Shown: positions 1-12,920, counted from the first letter of the stretch. The stretch is 64,000 nucleotides of DNA from Aricia agestis (GCF_905147365.1 NC_056416.1:1322001-1386000); one strand, 5' to 3'. The notes: a model not told the origin generated them from the sequence alone. Made by a program: numbers and translations.

Positions 1-264
1 TACTTATGAAAAATTTTAAAAAAGTAGTGCAAATATAGCCATAATATATCAGTAGCGGCGTGGCTCTTGACTCGGAAGTCGTTAGATTCTCGCGATGGAA
101 AAGGTGGCTTTAAGTTTGGTTATTACAATGTAGGCTGATCCTGATTGACAAGAAAGATCATCCAAGATGGACTATAAAAAGTAAGTCTTCGGTGAATATT
201 TTTATTTTGTTAAATAAAAAAAAAATTAAGGACTTTTTGGCTTTAGACACATTGATACATATAC

Positions 265-707
265 GGTCTTACTCACAGACATAGATCTTGATAGATACCG
301 CATGTATTTACTTCGCGTGCCATATCGCGTTCTAAAACTATGAGCAATGCTCGTCTTTCGAAAGTCTGTTCTTTAGTCTGCTATTGGAATCGGACGTCAA
401 TCGGAATTTCAAAAATACCTAAATGCCTAAAAGTGCCGTATTGAGCTGTAGAAATTCAAATAGAAACGTTGACCTAGATAGGTAATGGGCACTTTTCTTA
501 TCATAGGTACGACACAGTAGCTATAAAAAAGTGGCACGCTCGTTTTCATACAAATAGAGCGACATGCGGTATCTATCTATCTATGTCTGTGGTCTTACTA
601 CAAAAGATTTTAACACCTGTAATTGAACAGTTGATTAGGGACAAATTCAGTACAAAATGATCTTAAAACAACTGTTCAACAGATGTTTAGCTTTTTGTGG
701 TAAGACC
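265..707. repeat. Two overlapping inverted-repeat elements
   Basis: The stretch at 265-305 (GGTCTTACTCACAGACATAG...) is repeated in reverse complement at 562-598, giving arms of about 40 bp around a 256-bp centre. A second pair, GGTCTTAC at 591-598 and GTAAGACC near 700-707, overlaps it and shares the GGTCTTAC end. This looks like non-autonomous DNA transposon ends, one nested beside the other. No coding potential is visible. Confidence 0.5.
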
Positions 708-1109
708 GATAATATCTCACAAGTCTTTAATCTATAGCTAATATCATAAGCGATATAATGAGCAAATAATAAATTCCCATTAATGATAGGTTTGCTTAAT
801 CGAGTAACGCGGTAGTCGATATGCATCTTACGCTTTTTGCATGTTCACTCAGTGGAAAATATAGATGGATATCTCTATAACACTTAGGCAGTATTTATTG
901 CCGGAAAATTAATATAAATTGAAATTTATTAACGCTTTAGCATGCCATAAATGTTAATTTGTTTCAACATTAGGTGATTTTCCAATGTGTTACGAAATTT
1001 CCTGATGAAGAGACATCAGCAGATTGCTGATGATGAGATGCAAGTCCTTCCTCAAAGTGGAAACATTTTATTGGTGTTGTGCACTTTTAGGATGGTTAAG
1101 AAAATGTCG

Positions 1110-1171
1110 AAAAACTGTCGACACAATGAGTCGACAGTTTCGACCATGTCATGTCATGACATGGTCGAAAT
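1110..1171. repeat. Two adjacent small palindromes
   Basis: One hairpin pairs AAACTGTCGAC with GTCGACAGTTT around an 8-9 base loop. The second is a near-perfect palindrome centred in ATGTCATGTCATGACAT with TTTCGACC/GGTCGAAA ends. No gene reads through convincingly. Confidence 0.5.
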
Positions 1172-1587
1172 TTCGTAAGACGGAGGCAGGACAGAGGTAC
1201 GAGTATACTCGTAGAATGAAGATACTTTGAGTCTCGGTTTGTCCTCTACAATAGTATTAGAATTATACAATACTTTTAAACGCGGCAAAATGTATGGTTA
1301 CAAATATAAGCAAATTTCTTGACAAAAGTCACTTAAAAGTCTTTAATACTGTAAGCATGTCGCCTACATATATTAAATTAACTAATACTTCTGTTTACTA
1401 CTTAATGTAATACTGACAAGGATTCCAGGTAAACCCGTGATGTAGGTGTGAGAAACACTTGACTTATTGATCACGTGGGCTGATCATGATGAGCCTACTG
1501 AAGCCTACATCCTATGTAATTATGGCCTAGGTATTATGTGTTTTGATAAGTTAAAGTACTAAAGCAACTATTCTTGGAAAACTCCTA

Positions 1588-1826
1588 AGGGTCAAGTCAC
1601 ACCGAAATTTCAGCGCAGCGGCGAGCATTTTCAGTGTCATATGATTTTAAACTTTATCTTCATTATTGTAATACATAATATTATTATGTAAGTATTACAT
1701 ATTATCATATAAGTATCGCTTGATAATGCGCGGCCGCCGGCGGCAATAATGAAGATAAAGTTTAAAATCATTTATTAATATGACACTGCTCGCCGCTGCG
1801 CTGCCATTTCGGTGTGAATTGACCCT
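1588..1826. mobile_element. Foldback MITE, about 240 bp
   Basis: The left end (AGGGTCAAGTCACACCGAAA) pairs with the right end (TTTCGGTGTGAATTGACCCT). The arms then continue through the GCAGCGGCGAGCA and GATAAAGTTTAAAATCAT blocks to a GC-rich turn near 1730-1745. No ORF is present, so this is a non-autonomous DNA element. The family was not identified. Confidence 0.7.
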
Positions 1827-2365
1827 ACATCTCTTCCTAAAGTTAAGAAAGGTTAATATTTTCTATACTTACGAAATTCTCATTCACTACTTGACAAGGA
1901 TAGCCTCTTGTGAAGTAGTATTTGGTTGGGCGCTAGTTTGACATATCTAATAAAAGAAACAGCTATCAGCTCTAAGTCTGTTTTGAATGGAACACATAAT
2001 ATTATGGATCGCTGTTAGATATAACAAAATAAGTTATGTAACTTAGTACCTATTCTATATGACTTCGCTTTATTACCCTTTTCAATAAAAATAAAAAAAT
2101 AAATTATTTGGTGCCCAGCGAGTATGTATGCCGCTCTACTACATTATGTCTATTGTGACACTACGCTCCAGATTCAAACTGGTAAAGGTTTGAATTTGGA
2201 ATTAGAACACAACTGCAATGTCCAGCATAGCTAGCACAAGCACGTAGACAAACGAAAGAAACTAAATTTTGACAGTTTTACCGGAAAAACATTGGAGTAA
2301 AAGTTTCTTTCGTATCTCGATATCTTTCGCTTTTGAACATCTATATGTCAAACATGACGATCCGC

Positions 2366-2707
2366 TTTTGACATTTAGTTTCTTGATTCTGTTTTTATTT
2401 TTATTATGGCACTTGGCTATAAAACCATGGCCAGTGTCGAATAAATGGCGGCAAATTCAAAAAATCGATGTATAGCCACCCTGTCTATAGCCGGAATTAT
2501 AGTTTTGATCTACAAACTACGAATAATAAAGTTCCTTAGTTTTTATTATTCGTATTTCGTAGATCAAAACTATAATTCCGGCTATAGACAAGGTTGCTAC
2601 ACGTCGATTTTTTTAATTTGCCGCCATTTACTCGACACTGGCCATGGTTTTATAGCCGAGGTGCCATAATTAAAAAAAAAGAACCAAGAAACTAAATGTC
2701 AAGAAAA
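2366..2707. mobile_element. Foldback MITE, about 340 bp
   Basis: This is a nearly perfect inverted repeat turning over near 2537. The arms carry TTATGGCAC, CCATGGCCAGTGTCGA, GGCGGCAAATT and TAGCCGGAATTATAGTTTTG, and an outer TGACATTTAGTTTCTTG block. The same TTATGGCAC...CAGTGTCGAGT terminal module bounds the large composite at 44570-50129, so the two belong to one transposon family. Confidence 0.7.
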
Positions 2708-4851
2708 AATAATTGCCGTTGCTATCATAGACATAATATATACTGTTGCTATAATGGTTGCTATGGAAAGAGTTTCTTGTCTTTGTCCACTGAAACTCAA
2801 GTCGATGGGTGGTGCCATGCTCGGGAATAAGATATGTAGACATGGGAAAGAAACTGCCATTACTTTCTTCCGAAGAATCGACTGGGAAACCCCGTGCTAG
2901 CTACGCAGCTCGACAAGGCTTTAAATTAACGTGGCGAGAAAAGGAACTAACGCTGCTATCATACAAAAACGTCATTTTTGACAGTTCTCTTTTACCAGCA
3001 ACGCCCATTGACACATTCATTTAAAGCCTTGGAGCACTGTAATTATAGTTTTGCATCGTTGTTCTTTTATGTTTTAATTCAAACGAGACAAAGTATATAC
3101 CTAGGTACTCATACGTTACATATTATATTCAGTACCTAGGTATTTAGATATTTCCATGATACGTATATTTACGAGCAGACATCGTGAAATTACGAGATAA
3201 TTGCTGCTCTCCTCATAATTACATGTTCATTTCACGTTTCATTTCCCGGTGATTGCTTGCAGCGTTCTATTTTCGAATTATTAAAAAATATTGTTTTTAG
3301 ACGCATTCTCTATGCCAGATGGATCTACATTTCGTAATTTTAAAGAGCCAATTCGCGGAGGAAAATAACCTTATAACATTTAAAATCAATTTCAATGACA
3401 TTCAAATAACATAATATTATGAGTAGACTCCATTTAATTATTATTTTTTAAATCACATTTTATTTCAAAGCTTTTCACTCAGAGAAACATTTTGCCTAGT
3501 TCCCTACGTAGTATAAGCTGAAGTTTCTTACACATCTAAATAATTACTCCAATTTCCGTACAACTATTGTACTACATAAAATGTATAGCTTACTTAATTC
3601 TTTAACAATCTCAATTTCTCATTTTAACACTAAATAACATAAATTAGTATTTAAAAGCAGTACTAATCACTTATCAGAATCATGAACTACAGCAATAAAT
3701 TAGATTGAAATACGCCACTGCGAGCCATCTGGTGGGCGGCCAGTCGCGGCTCATCACACTATAGACATGTTGACACCAAACAGTGACACTCCAAAGACCG
3801 TTGCCCCCTCATTTAGTTCATAAATCTAATCATTAGTAAAATGGTTTTAAATTAGATAAATAACAAAAAATAAGCCCCGTATTTCTGAAGCCAGGGGCTG
3901 ATTACTGATCTATCAGCAGTCCTATCAGTAATCAGCATACTTGCATATGCAAATGCATATAATGGCACTTTTTAGGCGACAGTGCATATTTTGGCATTTT
4001 TTCGTTGATAGTGTATATTTCGGCCATATTATGCCCTTGTTGTCTCCAAACTAGCTACTTATCATAATACACACCGAGGCCACGAAACAGAGGTATGATA
4101 GATCAAAATCCTTCAAATATGTAGCCCACCCTTGTTCAAAGACTACCGCAATACACCCGAAGTACAATATCTTTCTAGAAACAAAATGTTTCTTTGTAGT
4201 TAGCCACATTTTATTAAAAAAAAAAAAAGTAGGTAATTAACTTCCATGGGCACTAAGATTGTAAGTAAGGAAAGAAGAAAAAGTCCTGGATTTAATGGAA
4301 TTATGAAAATTAGTCCATTTATTATGAGCAACACCGGAAAACTCTTCCAAAAAGAATACATTCTTATAATAAGTGACTTTTGATTGTGCATATTTTGGCC
4401 ATTTTTTCGTGCATATTTGCATGCATATTTCGGCACTTTGAACGTGCATATAATCCGATCTCTACTTATTCATAGGCTAAATTCATAATGTTACGTTATT
4501 ATACAAGAACCGTATTTTCTTGTAACTCAAAATTAAACACGCTACAATTTAATTTTTAATTTAAACTAACTTTGTGAGGTAGTAAGAGGTAACAATAACA
4601 AATAATATGTCGATATAACTGAGCTGTCTGTCTGTCTATGTCAATATAACTGAGCTATAAAAAGAGGAGGAAGGCTAAAAATATGACGATTGCACTTGTG
4701 TTTATTTTCATTCGGAATTAAAAGCGCTGAAACACGTGTTAATGTACAAGATAGAGCAAAATCAAGTGAAGTCTACGAGAAGTAAAATAATAAGAGAAGA
4801 TACACGTCACCTTAGTTTAGAGCCTAGTTTTGCTCTAAGGATATGATAGTA
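2708..4851. other. AT-rich intergenic sequence, no gene seen
   Basis: No ORF here resembles a protein and no convincing exon was found. A short palindrome around CCTAGGTAC lies near 3099-3142. Between about 3930 and 4450 the motif (G)TGCATATTTTGGC recurs in direct and altered forms at both edges of a 500-bp stretch, which suggests the ends of a degraded DNA element. Confidence 0.4.
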
Positions 4852-5113
4852 TACAGGTTGTAACAAAAATAAGTGATAATACTTTAGGGTGTGTACGTTG
4901 TCCTTGTATAGAGTTTACTGTGAAAATAGCAGCGCTGAAAGACCAAATTTTTTTTTCAATTTTGCATGGGGAAACTCGTGACGCTCGGGCCCTTGCCCAT
5001 ACAAAAGTGAAAAAAAAAATCGTCTTTCAGCGCTGCTACTTTCACAGTGAACTCTCTACAAGGAACACGTACACACCCTAAAGTATTATCACCTATTTTT
5101 GTTACACCCTGTA
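4852..5113. mobile_element. MITE with TACAGG-TGTAACA termini
   Basis: The left arm (from TACAGGTTGTAACAAAAATA) pairs with the right arm ending ATTTTTGTTACACCCTGTA. The arms extend through the CTTTAGGGTGTGTAC and AGCAGCGCTGAAAGAC blocks for over 110 bp each. A second copy of this family lies at 12921-13315. Confidence 0.75.
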
Positions 5114-6267
5114 TACGTCCATTCAAGTCCATGTAATACCTAATATACTGTAAAATTTATTAAAATGAAACTATTGTAGTGTAGAATAAAGGATACTTAC
5201 TACTTACATAACTTAAATTAAGTAAATAATTTTTACAACGAAGTCAAAAAGTAGAAATGCAATAAAAGTTAAAACTATCACAAGGCAGCGCAAGCGCCAT
5301 CACTCATCAGCCAATATGTTTCTTAGCGACACGTTACGTCAAATCCCATCCAGTAATATTTTTAATTTCACCATCGAAATTATCTAATGCAAGTTGTCTT
5401 AGTACCCTGATACAATACTAATGATCAATGATCAATTAGATGAAGTTATCTGCGGCGTTTAAGAGATTTATCGTGTGGATCACGCGTGTTGTAATTAGCG
5501 CACGGCGGGGGCCGGTGTATTAGCAATTACAATTGCTGTTTCCGTATGAGAAACGCATTTTTGTATGAATAATTATTGTACATTATTCAGAAAATCCTAT
5601 ATTAGTCCGCACCACGACGCTAGCAATGCAAAGACATTGGCAGAATCGGAAACTAACTCCTCAAATCCCCAAAACAAAACAGTATATTGGGTCAATTCAG
5701 ACCGCAAAGCGTAAATTTGCATTTCTAAATTTGTATGGATTTGACAGACTTGCAAGACGTTGACTTCGTTAGATTGACGATTTCCCGAGCGTGAGACTTA
5801 CTATGGATAGGAGATACCCTATCCATAGTAAAATACCCAATGTCCTTTGGACATTCAATAATAATAATTATGAAGTTCCGACTCGCCATGTGCAATGCAG
5901 ATTAATAAACGTGCGGTGATTTTAGGCTTAAGTCTTAAGATAGTATTACCACGTATTACCTGCATAGGACTGACTAGAAAACCTAAGTTTTGGATGTGTT
6001 GTTTGTCCGGTCCCTTTTGAGCTAGACCGACCGGCGGTAGAGGGAGTCCTGTGTTTGACAGATCGAGGACATCCCCCTCTATACGGCAAATAGCAGATAG
6101 GTGTATTGTTTAGCATATGGGGTTAAAATCTAAGTTAGTATGTATGAAGTATGAAAATACAAATTAGTATGTGGGAAGCTCGGTGTGCGAACCAAAAAGG
6201 GCACATAATGTTGTTCGGTGTATCAAATATCGCATAGTGATCGAACCTTCCTTACTTAGGGTTACTG
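5114..6267. other. Intergenic sequence, no gene seen
   Basis: No supported coding region. A small hairpin (ACTATGGATAGG...CCTATCCATAGT) lies at about 5802-5830. Sequence near 5690-5760 resembles one arm of the GGGTCAATTCAGACC element at 58910-59057. Confidence 0.35.
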
Positions 6268-7887
6268 CTATCAAGTTTCAAGCTATAAACACTTTCATAG
6301 CTGGTTCACTCAAGATCAACACGGTTTTTTAAAAGGTCGATCTACTACTTCAAATCTTCTTGTTGCATACGATTATGTTAGTGCATATATGGATACGGGT
6401 GCCCAAGTCGATGCTATATTTACAGACTTTAGTAAGGCATTTGACCGAATCGACCACTCTATCCTATTGCAGAAACTTTCCATCGCAGGTATACACGGGA
6501 ACTTATTTCGATGGTTTTCGTCTTACATCAGTAACAGGTCGCAAGCAGTAGCTCTTAATGGCTTTATGTCAACCTGGATGCCAGTGCCCTCTGGTGTCCC
6601 TCAAGGATCCCTTCTGGGTCCCTTATTATTTTCAATATTCCTAAATGATTTATCTTCTTGTTTCCTTCATTCCAAACTGTTACTTTATGCCGATGATGCT
6701 AAAATAATAAAATATATTTTGTCACTTAGAGACTGTTGCATTCTGCAAGAGGATCTTAACAGATTGAGTCACTACTGCACAATTAATAAACTAGATTTAA
6801 ATGTATCCAAATGTTTTGCACTAAATTTTACCCGTAAGCCTAAGTTAATTAATTTTAAATATACACTTAATAATGAAGAATTACTTAAGAAGAACTCAAT
6901 GAAAGATCTGGGAATAGTCGTTGACACTAAGTTAATTTTTGATAAGCACGTTGATTACATTGTGGACAAAGCTTCAAAAGCTTTAGGGTTTATCATAAGA
7001 TCTTGCAAACATTTTAAGAACACCAAAACTATTAAAGTTTTATATTGCTCTTATGTGCGCAGTCTTTTAGAATATTGCTGTGAAGTTTGGAATCCACAAT
7101 ACAATACTTATATAATAAGAATTGAATCGATACAAAAGCGCTTCTTAAAATATCTTCAGTTTAAATGTGGACTTAATCTACCAGATTATGAAGCGAGGTG
7201 TAAAAAATTTCATTTTCTACCGCTACAATATCGCAGAACTGTTTCAGATCTAGCATATTCTTGTAAAATTATCAATAATACTGTCGATGTACCTGAATTG
7301 TTAGGCCAATATAATTTTAATATTCCTATCCGATATTTCCGTAATTTTGTGCCGCTTTACGTCCCGCCTTACAATACGTTTTATCGTCGCAATTCTTTTA
7401 TATATAGATCAAGCGCCCAACTCAATAATTTTATTATAAATAATCACATAGAAGATATTTTCTCTCTAAAACCCTTAAAAATTAGAAAAGTATTGACGGA
7501 TGCGTATTTCTCGAATTAATAAGCCCTAATAAACATATCAGATCATATTATATGAACAAGCCATTATTAAAAATTATTTTACTTTTTACTTTTGCAGTGG
7601 TCTTCTTGTAATATATATATATATATATATATATATTACCAACCTTATTATTATTTAGCGCAAGTTAATCTATACTAAGTATACAAATAATTTTATTGTT
7701 CTAAATTTAAGTCAACTTTTGAGTTCTTGCCATGCAGAGCTTAATTTTCACTTTGCTTTAGTTACTATTTATATTTATTAGTGGAAACTTGTTATTGGCT
7801 CTCAGTTTTGTAATAGTTTTAGTTATAGTTATTATTATGTAGCTGTAAGTTTTCCTAAGAAAATAAAAAAAAAAAAAAAAAAAAAAT
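6268..7887 (+). mobile_element. 5'-truncated non-LTR retrotransposon (LINE) with poly(A) tail
   Basis: The fragment carries the C-terminal part of a LINE reverse transcriptase, a short AT-rich 3'UTR with a (TA)n run near 7612-7636, and an A-rich tail at 7860-7887. In the RT frame a TAG lies just upstream of about 6268, and the endonuclease and first RT motifs are missing. It is therefore a dead-on-arrival 5'-truncated insertion, as is usual for LINEs. The target-site duplication could not be recognised. Confidence 0.85.
6389..7519 (+). pseudogene. LINE reverse transcriptase fragment (Jockey/CR1-like)
   Basis: A 376-codon open stretch encodes the RT palm and thumb of a non-LTR retrotransposon. 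Motif A is DFSKAFDRIDHSILL, motif B is SGVPQGSLLGPLLF, and the catalytic motif C is LLYADDAK. The tail has the LEYCCEVWNPQYN and RIESIQKRFLKY signatures common at the end of Jockey/CR1-group ORF2. In-frame sequence upstream of the first ATG adds DQHGFLKGRSTTSNLL, so the Met at 6389 is internal and not a true start. The fragment itself has no stop or frameshift, suggesting a fairly recent insertion. The exact clade is uncertain. Confidence 0.88.
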
Positions 7888-9594
7888 AGCTTATCTACTT
7901 AATTTTTTCGTGTTTTTGTTAAAATTCTTAAAAAAACAATGAGAAAACGAAACAGCAGAAGCAAGCATTTACGCGGTAGAATTACTTAATTTCTCCCTGA
8001 GTCTTATTTCTTAAGTATTTTCAATCAGGTACGTGTCATGAACCGAGTTTAACCTTTTTTAGCCATCCCCAAAAAGTGCAAAATACTTACAGCAAAAAAG
8101 TTTTCACTTAAAAATATTATTTTACTAGATAATAAACTTTAGTCGAAAGACATACACACCATATTTGAAGAGTTTGTTGAGACATTGAAATTATATTTAA
8201 GATAGTTTCAAGTTTTACATTTATTTTATCAGTAATTAAACTAGTACTAGTATAACTTGTGTTGGCCAACCCTAGCAAAAAGCACGTTCTCTCGACTTCC
8301 TTAACCGGAGGCGGAAGTCGAAAGCTCCAGTATGTACAGTTAGGTACCGCGCGTGTATGTATGTATTTATCGAATTTTACATGTCGGAATCCGTATTGCT
8401 TCCGCTGATTATCGCATTACATCATCATTATAAATAGCAAAAAGCTATAATCAAAAGCTCTATTTTTGTAAACTTTAAGAATCCGTAAGCTTTAAGAAGC
8501 TTTGTAGATGTAGGTAAGTATTAAAATAATATATTATCTGCTTTTTTCCAAGACAGCTTCAAAACATAAAGAAAATTTTTTGGTTCAAGTAGACTAATAT
8601 TTATGAACTGCAACAATTTTAGTATAATATTGTGTTAGAGTGTTAATGGATAATATCTTCGTGTCTAAAAGTTTCCTGGCCAGTAGTAAACAATCTAATA
8701 TCTAACCAATAAATCCATAGAAGCACAGAATTTTCCACCCCAAAGTATCAATTTGTGACATTTACGTTTACTTCATCCCATAAAATTCCATAATGAACAT
8801 CGTTATATGTCGTCAACACGTGTTGTTTACCGAGGAGTGGGGAGTGAGACTCCTGAGGGAACGCTTACATGAAATGGAAGGATGGGAGACATTGATGTTC
8901 TGTAAGAGGGAAGTCTCATTGTAAATGTTAGATTAAAGAGACGTAGAGTGGCGATGTAAATTATATGATGAAGAGTACTACACTCTTGATGAAATACCTA
9001 ACGGCCGCCTTCGCAGAATTTAACTGGCATAACTTTAATTGAATGAAAAAAAATACGGAAAATGTATGCAGATCCAGAAATTATTAACAAGTGACACGTT
9101 GCAAGCGGTGTCGGTGATTAGTAAAATGCGAAATATCACTAATGGAAATGAGTTAAAAGACTTGATAGCCACTAGAATCTAGATGCTAACATAATAGGAA
9201 GTACTATCATACGCTGTGCACCAATTTATTTACTTTTTTTTTCCTCAGAATTCCTACGATGATGCTATCTTTGTACAAAAGTTACTGAGCAAAATATGTA
9301 ACTCCAATGAAGTACGGTCCTGTCAGTAGTGGATCGATAAAGGGAGATTTATTATGAGTGTTCTCTCCTATGATACGTCGATGACAGAAGCCGTTAAAAT
9401 CCCATAAAGTTATGTATAAAAGGCCCAGAAATTACCAGAGATATGTTTATGGCGCGTAAAACGTTAGTTATTATAAGAGAATAACTAGGGGATAGTATTT
9501 TGGGAGAGAAAAAAGATTGTGTCGTCAATTTTAAACCATTAAAAGTAGAGTCACAAGTTCGTAACTAAAATCAAGCATCAATTTAATAACTTAC
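7888..9594. other. AT-rich sequence, no gene resolved
   Basis: No repeat with clear ends and no convincing exon was found. If the minus-strand first exon at 9595-9642 is real, this stretch would be intron of that gene. A small hairpin (CGACTTCC...GGAAGTCG) lies near 8297-8322. Confidence 0.3.
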
Positions 9595-9642
9595 CTGCTC
9601 AGCGACACGTAAATTGGTAGAGTTGCCATTTTGTCGTCTTAT
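9595..9642 (-). CDS. Candidate first coding exon of an unidentified gene
   Basis: On the minus strand a 48-nt exon is framed by a good acceptor (TTATTTTCAG) and a consensus donor (GTAAGT at 9594-9589). It holds an ATG in an excellent context (ACAAAATGG) at 9629, giving MATLPIYVSLS plus two bases of the next codon (phase 2). The rest of the protein would lie at lower coordinates, and no continuing exon was identified with confidence; the gene may run off the left edge. A matching 5'UTR donor lies at 12002. I do not recognise the protein. The evidence is splice signals and start context only. Confidence 0.4.
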
Positions 9643-11165
9643 CTGAAAATAAGGGAACACAAAATATTATACTTAATTATGTAGGTACATACAAAGTCAT
9701 AAGTTTCTTATGCAATATCTAACTCCACCTGCAAAATATACAGTTACTGGGCTGATAGACTTTTGAATGACTGTGTACCTTAAAGACAAAAGAGACATAA
9801 AAATTTAAAGCGTTCAATAAGATTTTATGTTATTACTTCCATTAACCACATTTTTTTAACTGCATGGAAACATGAGAAGTTAACCGTTTTCGGGAGCCGT
9901 TCTTTACCGGATGTGGCATCTATACCATAGAGTACAAACCATAGACAATAGCACAATGGTCGCTCGATAAGCTTTATCTATTGTTTTAAAAGTACACTGA
10001 TAATACAATGGATTTTTTGCCCCCAGCATCGAATGACACTGGATAATCCTTTTTTGTCGGTATTTTAAATGGTAAATAAATCATCCATAAAGTGGTGGCT
10101 ACTGAATCGTAGCAAAAAACGAAGCACTCAAGATCTGGTAGATTTTTGATTAGAATTTGCACATTTCTATTTGCATTCAGTTAATCACTGTACCTACTAT
10201 ACCTATATTCGAGAAAAATATGTAAATAGTATAATACCGTGCGGTCATGGCGTCTATTATGTCTTTAAAAATGTTAGTTGATTCTAAATCTTTATGTAAT
10301 TTATTATTAAGTTTCGAGAATTTGCGCTGGGAAATGGAAGATTTCTGTAATTGTGAACTATTGGCAAATTAGTTTTACTGTCCCCAAAGTTAATTTATTA
10401 AGTCCCTTTGGGTTCTATTCATTCAATTCATTCACGTTCACATCTGCTAAGCGACTCGCAAGTCGCAACAGCTTATCTTTTGTTCGTTGGCATCGCTCTA
10501 AGTAAAAATTAATGGCTCAGCAAATATTTAAAACAAATTCGGCAAAGCTAGCTGCTACCCCAGTTAGCCTAGTACCCATTAGGGTGATAAATAAAGGGCG
10601 CTATAGTGGGGTCGTTGAGGGAATAAAATCGATCGAGATTCAATTCCACAAAGCTTTTATCTCCACGCAATTTATTAAGCAAAATATACGCCCTACAAAA
10701 AGTAGGATGTCGACTTCATTCGTTTGTTTTTACTTTTTAACTTCTTTCGACTTCTACTTTCAGACTATTAATTTGATTGGTCGGTTTAAAACACCATTTT
10801 CTCACTAGACTCATATTATGCTAATTAGTAATTACTAATACATATGTACGTAATTGCGGAAATAGTCATAATTCATGACAAAAGTTAAAGGCCTAAACCT
10901 TTACCTAATAGCCTTAACTTTAGGCTAAATATGAGTCCTAGTTCTGAGCAAATTTAAATTATTTCTTGTACCTTTATGGTGCGCTCTATGTATTCTGAGT
11001 AGTATATTTTAAAATACTACTACTACTACTACTAGTATATTTTAAATCTTAGTAGCCTGCTGCTTGATAACGTATGATCTAGATTAAAGATAGTCGAATA
11101 CGATGTACTGTACGTCTTTTACCCGATTGCCAGGGTCATAATTGATCTTATTACTCGTCAATGAG
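9643..11165. other. Probable intron or intergenic sequence
   Basis: It would be the 5' part of the first intron if the gene start at 9595-9642 is real. A 98-codon open stretch at 10512-10808 has no recognisable domain or family signature and is probably chance. A palindromic (ACT)n run, TTTTAAAATACTACTACTAC and its mirror, lies near 11008-11046. Confidence 0.3.
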
Positions 11166-11524
11166 TGTTTTTTTTTTTATGAAATAAGGGGGCAAACGAG
11201 CAAACGGGTCACCTGATAGAAAGCAACTTCCGTCGCCCATGGACACTCGCAGCATCAGAAGAGCTGCAGGTGCGTTGCCGGCCTTTTCAGAGGGAATAGG
11301 GTAATAGGGGAGGGTAGGGATGGGAAGGGAAGGGAATTGGGGATGATAGGAAAGGGAATTGGGCCTCCGGTAAACTCACTCACTCGGCGAAACACAGCGC
11401 AAGCGCTGTTTCACGCCGGTTTTCTGTGAGAACGTGGTATTTCTCCGGTCGAGCCGGCCCATTCGTGCCGAAGCATGGCTCTCCCACGGTAGGAGCAGAC
11501 CCATCGAGGACTGTACTCGGTAAC
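11166..11524 (+). repeat. Abundant SINE-like interspersed repeat, copy 1
   Basis: Starting at a T-run followed by ATGAAATAAGGGGGCAAACG, this 350-bp unit includes GCAGCATCAGAAGAGCTGCA, a purine-rich GGGAAGGGAAGGG tract and ACTCACTCGGCGAAACACAG. At least four more copies or fragments occur in this window (20866-21001, 39848-40168, 53274-53413 reversed, 59694-59950 reversed). Its class was not proved; no tRNA-like head was recognised. Confidence 0.75.
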
Positions 11525-12001
11525 ATAAATTACTCGTACTATCATATTTTTCAAAATTAAACCTTATTTCAAAGGCCGTAAAGTCGACAAGTGTTCCTGC
11601 ACCGGCTTTAGCCATGACTACCATACAGCCCTAAACCTAGCCATGTGTTTACCAGCCGGAACAGGCTATTGTATAATGTTTTGTCATGTTGTGTATTGTG
11701 ATCGACAGCATCATATTGCATCAAAACCACTTTCACTTTCCACCTCGCAAGGATTCTTGCAAGACGATAAAAATTTCCATCAAAAATAACGTACGACTAA
11801 CTTACGACTAACGTACACTAATTTGGGTTATAAACACTATTTGTTTACAAATATTACGAAAAACGAAAGAATTATTGTTATTTTAATTCACGATTAACTT
11901 TAACTCTTTTAAACAGGTGCCAGTGCACAGTGGTCCTTCTATTATTGTACTTTAAAGTGGCCTAAAATTAATTACAATAATATGACCAAAAAGTCACTTA
12001 C

Positions 12002-12240
12002 CTTATTCTATATATGCGTGAAATATTCCATAAACACCGTAAAATTATTATTCACCACTATATTTTACGAAAAAGTCATTCACAAACAAAGTTTTGCATA
12101 ACCGGCATGATAAAAAAAGTTTCGCGCGCTTTTTACGTCACGTGCGACACGTCAGTTGTCTATGGGCAACATGGCCGATGTACCCGTTTATTTTGGTTCC
12201 ACTTTGCATGGGGTTCCCTTCATTATTTAGGGTAACAAGT
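12002..12240 (-). promoter_or_regulatory. Possible 5'UTR exon and promoter of the minus-strand gene
   Basis: A consensus minus-strand donor (GTAAGTGAC) follows GAATAAG at 12002. Upstream on that strand lies a stretch with CRE-like (TGACGT) and E-box (CACGTG) cores, within the block near 12130-12160. The layout fits a transcription start between about 12100 and 12240, splicing into the exon at 9595-9642. The exact start is not visible. This is inference from splice and promoter motifs only. Confidence 0.3.
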
Positions 12241-12920
12241 GTACGCATGCGCGGTGGTCTTGATGCGTAACACGCGAATTGTTATTTGTGGACTCTCGTG
12301 TGGGATATTGTTTTAAAAATAAAACTCTAAAGAATGAATGAATTTAGTTATTTACAAAACGTTTAAAAAAAAAACGATGCGAGCGAGAAAGTTCGAAATT
12401 CAAAACAATAAGTTAAAAAGTTCACAAATTTTATTGTGAACTTTTTTACCAACTTTAGTGTGTATCAGTAATTATCTATTTCTTTGAATATAATAATATT
12501 ATGATGACTTTCTTGAACCTCTTCTCACTTCACGGCTATTGACTTGCTAATTAAGTAATTGATGATGATTACGGAATTCAAGTTTTGCTAACTCACTCTC
12601 TACTTTTTTTAATTCATAAAAAAATATTTTTTGCCAACTTTACAGAAAACAATATTGTATGTGTAGCAATAAATCATTATAACAGCCATTATAAAACCTA
12701 ATGATACCTGCTGGTCGAGTAGCGCAGGAGGCAAGTCGCAGGATCTGCGCTCGGCCGAGCATGGCGGTTGCCATGTAGATGCCATAGGACCCTTACCTTA
12801 TGAATAAATTATGTAACTTTTTCACCGCTTTGATTTGACCTGGGATGACCGGCTATAGTGGAAAGTTAGTTTCCTCGTAGGTTCTTTGATTGATTCGTAT
12901 GAAGTCGGTGAAATATTAAA

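Noticed and set aside
1..180. Possible plus-strand exon ending ATGGACTATAAAAA before GTAAGT at 181
   Set aside because: Donor is good but the frame has nearby stops and no acceptor or conserved protein; could equally be antisense repeat sequence at the window edge.
10512..10808. 98-codon ORF beginning MAQQIFKTNSAKLA
   Set aside because: Has an ATG but no recognised domain, no splice or promoter support, and AT-rich low-complexity ending; kept only as an open stretch.
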